Below are positions 41,141 to 51,513 of a DNA stretch of 64,000 bases, piece by piece. The notes under the pieces were generated by a model. The model saw only the letters and a list, made by a program, of their open reading frames with translations. It searched no databases and was not told where the DNA came from. Made by a program: the position numbers and the translations under genes. The stretch's first letter is position 1. Each line of letters begins with the position of its first letter. Source of the stretch: Zhengitettix transpicula (lineage: Eukaryota > Arthropoda > Insecta > Orthoptera > Tetrigidae). The DNA is taken from NCBI GenBank assembly GCA_037074705.1, contig CM073596.1:23286001-23350000 (forward strand), written 5' to 3'.

Positions 41141-41143
41141 TTC

Positions 41144-41440
41144 CCCTAGAGTTACAGGCTACATGAGGGTAATCCACGCGGAGGTAACTCCCCTTTAATA
41201 GCATAGAAAGGGATTTGAAAGGGAGGATGTGGAGGGTAGAGGAAGGTATCCAAGGGTTAACTAGGGTCCCCGGGCTGTAGTTTAAGGATCCTACCCGGAA
41301 TTTGCCTAAAAGTTATGCATGACAAACCCTAGAAAACCTGCATCAGGTAGTTCGGGCATTTGGTACTTGTCCCACGCCCTTCCGATGCCGGGAGAGGGGT
41401 TTGCTGTTATTTTTTATTAGAAACAGGCTACATAAGGGTG
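41144..41440 (-). repeat. Short interspersed repeat, family X, with a second head fragment
   Basis: The best-preserved proximal copy: T-run, AGTTACAGGCTACATGAGGG, ACTCCCCTTTAATAGCATAG, TTTGAAAGGGAGGATGTGGA, TTTAAGGATCCTACCCGGAA and ACTTGTCCCACGCCCTTCCG. At about 41405 a second T-rich head (GAAACAGGCTACATAAGGGT) starts directly after the truncated end, in the same orientation. Confidence 0.8.
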
Positions 41441-43729
41441 TATATTTTCGGTAAATTGTTTAATAACTACATGAAAATATATTTACATTAAGGTTAAAAC
41501 AGTACTGGGTTTTAGAGAATGTAGGCTTTCGCGGTGAAATGTTAAATATATATTATTGTGATGTTTCCATGTATGGAAAAAGTCTAGATAAGCAAAAATG
41601 AAATAAAAGTGACAATAAGAATTATGCTACAAAGAAGAAAGACAAAGAAATTGAGTGAAATAAAATGCATGATTTGAATAGCGGAAAATAAGGTAACATA
41701 CAAGAAAACGAATTGATTGAAATGAAATATCAAGAGTTGTAGAAATGAAAAAATGAAATGCAATAGACGAGATACCTTCTTCTTAAGGGCTAGTCCGAAA
41801 CAAGGAATTCTACGATGATTTGAGTCTTGAGACTTCATTTCCTTTATTATGTACACGAACAGATATTGTTCTAGTTGTTCGAAACAGACATTTTATTTCT
41901 ACCGCTCTTACTTCACTTTGCTTGGTTCCCGTTACTTCAGTAGTATATTATTTTAAACGCTCACTTTCTTTTACTCCGTTTTTTGCTTTCTTTCTCTTGC
42001 TACAATTCACACTTTTAAATCAACTTTGTTTACCTTTCTCTTCACATAAACCAAAGACAATAGAATACCAGACATAAAAATCTTTCTAAACATGTTACCA
42101 CACCATTGTCAATAAATATTAAAAACATAATTGTTAAGAAGACGTACAACGTTCAATCAACTAGCTCTGTCGTCGTCATAAAAACGGTTTTGGTATTTTG
42201 TGATATTCCTTTCTCTCCAAAAGGAAATATTGACTATATAACGTATACAGAAGCTACGCAAGGACGAAAACCAGTATATTGGTGGTATTTAGAATGTTAC
42301 TATTTTTTATGGCATCTCAAAAATTTAGCATTTAGCTTGATACGGATGGGGAGAAGGCCTGGATACGAATTTTCCTATAATGAATACTTGTAATATCAAT
42401 AATAAAGAGAAATACAGATTTTTAATTTACCTATTCTAGAAAACTCGTTGAAACAACAAGCTGATTATTCGCTTTAATTAATAACTCATTTAATTTTACA
42501 CTTGCGTTTAAATAGGATTTTAATAATTCCGAATAAATTAATTAAATGTTTATTTTGAGAACTGAAAAGTAACAGAAATATAAATATAGGAATTTATTGC
42601 TACGTCAGGAGAGATTGTGTACGAAAAAAATGCATGTCATTATTTTCTTGAATAAGGTAAAATCCAGAATACCATATTGTAAAGAATTCGATCGCTAAAA
42701 AAAAACAAATAATTTTCCTGAAAAAATAAGTCATGCTGATATTGATTCAGGACTATTTTTTAAATACCTTACGAAATATTAATTAAATTCCTTTCGTATT
42801 TCTTTTAAAGACAGCAAGACACGTAAATAGTTCCAAGTAAAATTTGAGTTAACAAGTAAACTATTGGTTTAATTTAATAAAATTTGAATTCATCATTAGA
42901 AAACTTTATAAAATCCTGAGGGTAGCCTGAACTGAAAACATATTTAGATAGGGCTTACCTTAAAATCGTTTCCGTGTATTTATAAACTATGCAGAGAAAT
43001 ACCGAGCAATTACTAAACTCAAAGCGATATGATATTGTGTTAAATGACTGTTTAAAGACTATGTATAACACCCAGGTGTAAAAAAGATAGTTCCAAAATT
43101 TTTCAGACCTACACTACAACCAAAAAGAAAAAACTCGGGCCGCTCACAGGTAATAAAAATAGGAAGGTCTGCACGCGAAGTGTAGTTTCTATGAAGGCCA
43201 TTTACTCTTCGACGGCACCCGGAGAAGTTATATGTAAGCACAACTATGGTCGATTTGTCCAATAACTAGAAAAGCGCGTTTAATTTGCACACAGCTGCTC
43301 TAACTGCTGCTTCTACGATATCAAACTTCGTCAATTTCAACAAAAATGCATCATTCAATTGAATGCGACTGTCACAATGAAACAAAATATTTCAAAATCA
43401 TAGGTTCATCGGGGAAATCTGGAACACATACGTAAAGTAACTAGCGGAATCAAAAGGTGAAATATTTCTCTGTTCAATCATTCCCAACTTCGAGAAACTT
43501 ACGAAAACAATACATATAATCGTAAACAACTCTTGTGAAATATTCATACAATATTACAGTAATATGAAATCCACATCATTTTACAGTTCTTATTGAAACG
43601 CAATCGGTGGCAGCAGTAATAATCGGAACTATCTGCACGTAGTAGAAAAGTGAAAAATTGCTCCCTTTCGTGAGGTATTTAGCGTTAGGAGATTAAAAAG
43701 AAACGTAATAAAATCTGCAAACTACACAT
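41441..43729. other. Intronic sequence, no recognised gene
   Basis: AT-rich intron. Short open frames here lack recognisable domains. Nothing repeated or RNA-like was seen. Confidence 0.4.
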
Positions 43730-43925
43730 TCGCAAAAAGCGATCCCAGTACTCGCGGGTTCGCACGCAACCGGCCGGACCAAAACAAAAAGGACGCACGT
43801 GCATTCGCAAACCGCGGGACTTTCTCCCGTAATGCGGAACACGGAGGGGGTGGATTCACGTGACACCTATATACATATGTATATATATATATCTATAGAT
43901 ATCTGAAATAAAAGTGCATCCTCAC

Positions 43926-43966
43926 CTGGACTGGTTTGCCAGCTCAAGCCGCCGATGAACATCTTC
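43926..43966 (-). CDS. Rbp6: Musashi coding exon 2 (RNP2 micro-exon)
   Basis: A 41-nt micro-exon bounded by a pyrimidine-rich TGTTTTTGTTGCAG acceptor and a CAG|GTGAG donor. It encodes the RNP2 strand of RRM1. Its size and the break after SP match what I recall of the vertebrate MSI gene structure. Intron 1 (43967-44276) is 310 nt and holds a 13-base poly-G run near 44141. Confidence 0.9.
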
Positions 43967-44344
43967 CTGCAACAAAAACAACACGTCGCGTCAGTTCCGC
44001 AAGACTATCATCACACACACGACACCCAACTTCGGCGCTGCGGTGTCAGAATATTTCATCCGACCACATGTACGATCAACCTCCTCGGCAACGACGGAAC
44101 ACACACAAAAAAATTGCACAGTACAGGTGGCTTCGATATTTGGGGGGGGGGGGGAATGTCGTGTAACACTGAAGCACAAAACACTCTAAAACACTAAACA
44201 CCGCAGCGTCGAAGTCGAGGAACACATCACATTATTAAAAAAAAATGTCGGTCTCGCGGAAGAAGAGAAGACGTACCCTGGGTCGTTGGGTACTTCAGCG
44301 GGCGATCCTCCTGCTACACTCTCCTGCGCCTGTGATTCCATCAT
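43926..44344 (-). CDS. Rbp6: Musashi-family RNA-binding protein, N-terminal coding exons (partial)
   Basis: Two spliced exons encode the beginning of a Musashi protein, a two-RRM translational regulator that binds UAG-containing motifs in 3' UTRs. The start at 44344 (MMES) gives 22 codons of short acidic leader ending PAEVPNDP, then a GG|GTACGT donor (exon 44277-44344). The next exon (43926-43966) begins after TTTTTGTTGCAG and adds GKMFIGGLSWQTSP, the beta1/RNP2 strand of RRM1. The join restores Gly as GG+G and leaves phase 1 before a GTGAG donor. KMFIGGLSWQTSP matches insect Rbp6 and vertebrate MSI2 better than Drosophila Msi, which as I recall has KLFVGGLSWQTS. The upstream frame also opens at 44407, but MMES is preferred. 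The rest of RRM1, RRM2 and the C-terminus lie beyond position 1. Confidence 0.9.
44277..44344 (-). CDS. Rbp6: Musashi coding exon 1
   Basis: 68 nt from the ATGATG start to the CAGG|GTACGT donor. Encodes an acidic, Ser/Gly/Pro-rich leader. The last two bases, GG, begin a glycine codon. Confidence 0.85.
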
Positions 44345-44660
44345 TATCAGAATGGCGCTCGTCGTTTCTTTTTCTACGACTAAAAAACTAAAGGAGAACT
44401 GGTGCACCGGGAATAGGAACGACTAAACGGCTCCCCTTGCTTGCTCTGCGCCCGGCACACTACCAACACGATACTGACAGGCACTGCAAGGGCCGGTGCG
44501 CTGGAGGGGAGGGGCCCGACGGCTGCGCGCGCTCATGGAAGGCCGCGCCGCGCGCTGTGATTGGCTGCAATCAGTGCTGTGACGTCACACACCGACCAAT
44601 GGCGGCAGCGCGCATGCCCGAGGGTCGAAACTCAACCACTGCGGCATCCAGGAGCGATCG

Positions 44661-46613
44661 CTTCAACTAAGCTCTACTGCTGGTTCGGTCAGCCGATATT
44701 GAGCGGTCCGCTTAAATTCTACACTTCTGATTATAACTTTATCGCCACTGACGAGTCTTAATTCAATAAAGTTTACTCATTTTGACATAGTTCAGCCGAT
44801 ACGATACAATATTGATGTTAATTTTTAATTCTGTTATTTATTTATAAAGCGGAAAGATTACGCACCTACAATAATAGCAATACTGCTATCAAATAATCTA
44901 ATTTGAATGTTAGTCACCTCAAAATCATCCAAGTAATAACGGATGCAACATCATAAATAAGACAAATTCCTGAAAAAAAATTCCATAATTTCAACTCGGA
45001 ACGGTGACATTTTGTTTGAGAAACATTACAACTGATGGAAAACCTCAAGTGATTCTCTCTAACTGGCGAAATTTCCACACTATTATTCTGTATTTTATAA
45101 GCAACCTAAATTGTATTTAGGTATTTTTAAGAGATTTTTAATTTTTTCAGTATTCTGTGTAAACAAAAGCCACTTATATTTTTCAAATAATGGTTTATTT
45201 CTCGTGTTCTACTTTGTGGATGTAAGCCCTACTTAATTCTCCTATCGATAAGTAACACAATAATAGTTTATTTCTCGTGTTCTACTTGGTGGATGTAAGC
45301 CCTACTTAATTCTCCTGTCGATAAGTAAGACAATACGAGTTTATTAGTTGAATTAACGTCCAAAATATTATGCTTGAAAATGTTTTGTGTTATGTGCTCT
45401 GAGTTTCAGACCACAAAACACACTCAAAATAAACTTAGTATTTAGTCTATTGAACGCCCACTCATTCTTATGATTAACATATTCATCATGAAACCTTACT
45501 CTCTTTGATTAAGTATTATAAATTTATTGGCACAGTTAATTAATTATTATATACAGAAAGACTGCTACACACAGATTATTAGGACAAACAATAATATTTT
45601 AAGATTATAACAGCAGATTCAAGAAAATGAAATTCATCAATTGAGTCTGAGATGTGACAAATATTTAAATAATGAAGTAAAGCTATTTCATGTTCTTTTT
45701 ATTTTGATTATTGTTAACAAATAATATAATTATTTAATGTATCTTATTATTCTTAAAATTTTAAATAAAGTACAATAATTCTTTTGATAAATTCATTATT
45801 AACGGGTTTTCTGTAAACAATATGACAATATCCAGCTAAAGGTTATATGTAAAATTCATTATTTATCATCCTATTAGAACTATAATTTCGTTCGTCCAAT
45901 AATTTCTTACTTTAATAAAACTATTCACGGCGTAACTGAAGCAAACTTACAAAGGCATTGGTTGGTTTTTAGATTGTCGCCCGATTTGCACATTTTGAAT
46001 TCCGCGGTCCTTACAACGTTCTTCACTTCGAAGTTCAAACGTAACAAAGATATTAGAGAACAAACAAAAGATTCTAGTACACATGTCACAAATAAAGACT
46101 TTCCAATTTGAAAATCTTATAACTATTTTTACATTTACTAGTATCTAATTAATACTGAATATTCATGAATCAACCAGTAGTACACTGACGTTAGAATTGA
46201 ATGAACGTATCGTAATATAAATAATACCTACTGTTATTTTAAATATGTTTCGCGTGGACAGTTGGTAGTATGTAACACTTTCAAAACATTGTAAGGGCAT
46301 GTAGTTGTTGGTTTGAATTTTTTAAATGCAAACGTATGATTTAATTAGTTTAGTTCCAAACACTTTAATATATTTTTAAAGGCATTTCAATGTGGTAGTT
46401 TATAATTATATAAGATTACCTCTTAAGTTGAACTGACAATTTTAAATTTAAATGTTCTTAAATATTGAGTTAATGTTTCATGATACCTTAAGAAGATATT
46501 TTGAAATCCTTAAGGTAGTTATTCATTTTTTGACATTTTAATGACAATAATTTGTCATTGTGTCGAATTTGTTAAACAATTTATAATCTTAATTTTCCTA
46601 CTTCTATTTACAG
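44661..46613. other. Upstream region of DNTTIP1 / divergent intergenic or first intron
   Basis: AT-rich sequence between the CpG island and the first DNTTIP1 coding exon. Because that exon is preceded by a 3' splice site, much of this is probably the first intron of DNTTIP1, behind a noncoding exon that I could not locate. It contains a 73-bp tandem duplication. Confidence 0.45.
45193..45338. repeat. 73-bp tandem duplication
   Basis: Two adjacent copies of a 73-bp unit beginning GTTTATTTCTCGTGTTCTAC, at 45193 and 45266. They differ at only a few positions. A third start of the unit (GTTTATT) occurs at 45339. The near identity points to a recent duplication. Confidence 0.9.
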
Positions 46614-46860
46614 TATCATCATTTCATAAATTTATTTTTTTAAAATGGTTGTACAACGTGGAATGGGTACATGGACTAGTGGTTCAAGTGATAATCAGCA
46701 ACAGACAGTTAATTCGAAACATGATATGGAATTTGATCATGGACCAGTAAAAACAGCCTCTGCTGTCCCAGAATCAAATAAATCATCTCCACAGTACAGG
46801 TGTAATGTTGCAGTCACATCCTCATTGACAACTTCTGAGCAGCAAAACTTGGTAGAATGG
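46614..46860 (+). CDS. DNTTIP1: DNTTIP1 exon with 5' UTR and start codon
   Basis: A pyrimidine tract and CTATTTACAG acceptor end at 46613, leaving 31 nt of 5' UTR before AAAATGG (ATG at 46645). Coding part 46645-46860 is 72 codons, ending GAATGG|GTAAGA in phase 0. The acceptor implies an upstream noncoding exon. Confidence 0.85.
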
Positions 46861-49396
46861 GTAAGAATTCATTTTTGGTTCAATTTGTGAGTCAAATTTG
46901 AGAATAATAAGTATTGTTTCAAAGTCTTCTAACTTTTTCAGGCTTAATCTATGTATTTTCCTAACTTGTGTCAAATAGTTAAAAAGTATTAAATTTGGAA
47001 ATTCAGTAGGGAACAGTGGTTTCAATTGTAATGAAGTTTGTAAAAACAGACATGAATACTTTAACAATTACTGTCCAAATAGTAATGGAAGAATATATAC
47101 TTTGTCTATATTTTCTTCTAAGTTATTTACGCTGTTCAAATATTTTTCTGCTTATCATATTAAATTAAATTTACATTCTACTTATGACTTACTTTCATAT
47201 AATCACGTGGTAAATGTCAACATTATTATAAATGATATGTGACATCATTTTAGAACAGCAAATATATTGAAACCCATAAATATTTTAAATTACTCAATTA
47301 ATGTATATCTTGATTCTAGAAAAATACATTCAACATGAGACAGGTGATTTTATCAAACCTGACTTCCAGTCATCTTGGACTCAGGCCATCTTGCAGACCA
47401 CACTTACCAATTAATAGAATCAGAGGTCAATGTCTTCAAAGTTCTGCCAAATCCCTTGATCTTCTACGGCAAAATGTACAAGTTGCCATAAACAAAGAAA
47501 TAGATTCTGTGATCAAGAAATATTTGGAGGTAAGCTTTATGCCAAGTAACAAGTAATTTGTACTATTCAAATGCTTTCTCACTTATGTGTATATATAATT
47601 AAATGAAATTTCAATGTGAATTATGACTTACTTTAATAGATTCATATTGTAAAACTAAAATATATTTGACACCAACTAAATAATAAAATAACTCTTTTGT
47701 ATTGGTTAACATTACATTTTGCACCTAACAAGGAAATTAATTAAAATTGCAATACAGAGTTTTAAATCAATTATATTTGAATTATAGATTATAATTTGCA
47801 ACATAATGACAAGTAACAAATCATGAAAGAATGCTAAAATATGTCTTATCTCTAGTCTCGATGAATTAACTTTGCAGCAAATTTCCAAAATAAAGTGACT
47901 TATTCAAACTGATTGTGTGCATATATAACACATTTAGATAGGAAAGAGAGACAGTGAAGTTGACTTACCTGAGTAGTCCCAGGCGGACTGAAGAGAGGGG
48001 GTATTACAAATTTTTGAGGGCCTGAGCCCCCTTTATTAGGAAAGAAGGTCTGAACTGCTTGCTTGCCAGGCTCAAATTAATTAGTACCCATATTTGCCCT
48101 TCGGCATGCAGTTCAGACATTCACTCCTGACAAAGGTGCCTCAGGCCCTCAAAAATTTGTAGTACCCTCTCTCCTCAGCACGAGATAATACATATTATAG
48201 CATTCTTATATATATATATACTTATAAAACCCCAATAAGACTGTCTATATTCACCTAGTCTGGGACTTGTCCCGGTGACTGAGATGGTTAAGGCGTCAGC
48301 ATACTGAGAAGAATATGTGGGTTCAAGTCCCTCCCTGGCCGAATATTTTCAGTCTTTCCTCCTTCATCTTCCTTCTTTCTCCTTGCTTAAAACATATTCT
48401 TTTCTGAGTGTGTATTTCTAAGCGTGAGCATATGCTTCCACATAAAGCATATTCCAACCTTTCTCCTATTTATTTTTATCTTTCCTCCCTATATATTCTT
48501 ATGAGTAAGGATATGACATCAAAAATAATTGTGATCTTGGTATGAAGAAGGAGGCTGAGAGCCTCCAAATATTTGAAGAACTTCCTTTGATCTCTTGTGG
48601 CTACACTGTGCTTCAATTTCAGGTAAACCACAAACTATCTCTCTTTGCTTTTCATAGCAAGATCACAATTATACATGTAACACTTAAGGAAAATGTGACG
48701 TCAAATAAAATAACACATTTGGATACGAAAGTGAGACAGAGATGCCAACTTACCTGAAATCAATAGTTGGTCCAGGCTGGGATAGGTGGAAGTTCAAATG
48801 TTGAGGGTCTGTGGGCCAGCACACAGTTCAGATCTTCCTTCCTGACAAAGGGGGCACAGGCCCTTGAAAATTTGAACTTCCACCTATGCCAGACTGGACC
48901 AACTATTGATTTCAGGTAAGTCGGCATCACTGTCTTGTTTCCTATCCAAATGTGTTATTCTTATATATATGGTGACAAAGTCACATTCAAACTTGGATAG
49001 TGAGGAAGGATAGAAATAAATAGGAGAAATAGGAGGATTGCGCTTTATGTGAATTCACATGCTCGACAATTAATTGTACACAATAAGACTGTCTATATTT
49101 GCCTGGTCAGGAACTTGACCCGGTGGCCGAGATGGTTAAGGTGTCTGTGTACTTAAGCAGAATATGTGGGTTCAAGTCCCACCTGGGTCAAATATTTTCA
49201 GTCTTTCCTCCTTCTTCCATCCTTCTCTCTGCTTTGAACATATGCTTTTTCTATGTGCGTAATTCTTCGCCCGAGCATATGAATTCACATAAAGCGCAAT
49301 CCTCCTATTTCTCCTATTTATTTCTATCCTTCCTCACTATCCAAGTTTGAATGTGACTTTGTCACCAAATTAGTTCCAATTCCTTAATGGATTCTC

Positions 49397-49464
<68 letters not shown>

Positions 49465-51456
49465 TGTATGTATGTATGTATCACTTTGTTGCTGTTTATT
49501 CTCACTGATGTTTATGATCTGAGAATTAAATATAATAATTTACTGCTTATATTAGTCTTAAATTTTGTGCCCATTGATATTTTCTCCAGAAATTCTTTCA
49601 ACCTGCAGTAGATAATATACGTAATAACCTTGGCAATGGAAGTGTAACTGAAGAGCATGTTCGTGAAGTATGTCGCCAGATTCTGGAAGATGCCAAGCAA
49701 ATGTATTCATCCAGCCCACAATCTCGTGGAAGTTCTCCGTCCAATGAGCTCAGTGACTCAGAAACAGGAAGCATTGGTGATTACAGATTTGGCAGGCCCA
49801 GTACAAGAGTGAGCAAATTCCAATTTCAATGACTGCATTTGTCAAGTTACTTTTATTTATTCTTCAGTTAGATTTTTGTTAATAAAGATGTACAACAATT
49901 TAAGAATAACTTGAAATCTCTTTTTCATTTAACAAACAATATATTAATTGTACTACCATTACTGTTTAGTAACTGGATTTTTTTTAATAAAGTAAACAAA
50001 TATTTAAGCCAAAAATGAGCAACATAAAAATTCACCTTCTACATTGTGCTTTGAATTGTTTATGAACAATATATTCTTATCAGCATTAAACGCAAATGTC
50101 AAATATGCTTGTTTATGTTGCAATGTGAGTTTGTTTGTACATTGCAGTACTTGTGTGTCATATTCACTGACTTAATCAAACATTTCTTTCAACATCAGAA
50201 CATTTTTTTATAAACTAATTTGTTGTACTGAATACAGTATATCAGTCTCATATTTATTAAGCAAAATTAATATTGTACAGGATGTTGAAGCCTGGATGCT
50301 GATCTTTTAAGAAGATGGAATTAATAAATGTTTCATTTTATTTTAAAATTTTGTGTTTTGTAATTTTGTTTCCATTTATCTCCTATGTATGCATTCCATT
50401 TATTTGATTTTTAAATTATTCTTAGTTAAAGAAAAATTCATAGTATTGATATGTCTATTTCACAGATTTAGAAATTAGGAATACAATTTATATTACTTTT
50501 TAAATTCAGTTGGAAATTTCTTAAATACTATAACATTACTTCAAATGCAGAGGTTTTATTATAACAGTTAAGAATTTTTGTGTTTCCACAATTTATAATG
50601 AAGTACTTTAAAATGTGAATAAATATGGTAATTAACTAATAAATAAATAGAATGGATACAACCTTTTAAATGAGTCCATTAACTAATGTTTGATATCATA
50701 TGGCTGATTAATATATGAGACTGATAGCATAAGATTTTTTTAAAGAAAAAGTATTGGACCTTGGCACTGCATGTATAACTTTGAACTATGGCTTCATACA
50801 CTCCATATATTCTCATTCAAATGGAAGAATGTCAAATTCTTAACAGATAAGTTGAACTGACTCTTGTGCCCAACCTTTTTGTGATCTAATACACCACCAC
50901 ACTGCTTCATAAATAAAGGAAATTAAAAAAATACATTAAATTAGTTTCACTATGCATAGTTGAATCATTTTTGTTAAAATAATGTAAGTAGTGGTTGACA
51001 TGTATTTTCAATTTATTCACAATGGTGTATATGATTTGGAACAAATATATTTCTTCTGTCATAAGGAGACGATATGGATTAATTAGAAAGAAAAAGTTTA
51101 TAAGCAGTTAGTGAAATTTAAAAGTGTGATTAATTGCAGTTCTTAAGAATTATCTTTATCAACTGTTTGGATTCAGGTAGGGAGAGCATCACTGTTTCAA
51201 TTTAGCATGGGTGCATCAGTTCAGACCATTTTCATGAAAAACAGACATTTAAAGTTTCTAGGTGATGAATAGCTTATACAATGAAGGATAGGAAAGAGGA
51301 ATTCATGCCCAGCCAAGCACACAGTTCAATCCTACTTACCTGAAAAAGGTGGCTCAGGCCCTCGAAAATTTGAGGAATTTATTTTGTTCCTGCTGAATTT
51401 GTCTCTTGTTAATATAAGGTAAGTCAACTGCCCTCTGTCTTTCCCAAACAAATGAG

Positions 51457-51513
<57 letters not shown>

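Larger units (their letters stand above)
1..43925 (-). other. Large intron of the Musashi-family gene (open at left edge)
   Basis: The Musashi exon ending at 43926 is followed on the minus strand by a GTGAG donor, so everything to its left up to the next RRM exon is intron. I searched for the expected continuation (a SLREYF-like segment and a GFGFVTF RNP1 motif on the minus strand) and did not find it. The intron therefore seems to run past position 1, at least 44 kb. Very long introns inside RRM1 are known for Musashi genes. The sequence is AT-rich and holds only transposon relics, repeats and GC-richer unique patches, listed separately. A short exon could have been missed by eye. Confidence 0.6.
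43730..44660. promoter_or_regulatory. CpG-rich island over the Musashi 5' end; putative promoter
   Basis: This is the most CpG-dense stretch of the window and covers both first coding exons of the Musashi gene and its upstream flank. At 44550-44625 it has a perfect CRE (TGACGTCA, 44580-44587), a CCAAT box on each strand (CCAAT at 44596-44600; ATTGG at 44560-44564), a YY1-like ATGGCGGC at 44599 and an NRF1-like GCGCATGC at 44610. No TATA box is evident at the expected place. The cluster about 220-280 bp upstream of the minus-strand start codon fits a TATA-less promoter and could be bidirectional. Confidence 0.6.
47530..49589 (+). other. DNTTIP1 intron 2 with foldback repeats
   Basis: A 2060-nt intron. 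The second half (from about 47929) is built almost wholly from foldback and tRNA-like repeats and a long (TA)n run, listed individually. Confidence 0.85.

Noticed and set aside
46541..46750. Hydrophobic 69-codon frame overlapping the DNTTIP1 start
   Set aside because: It is a different frame over intron and exon sequence; the DNTTIP1 frame has full homology and splice support.
48262..48345. Possible functional tRNA-Ser/Leu gene
   Set aside because: A and B boxes are present but the acceptor stem does not pair and the sequence is a repeated SINE head.
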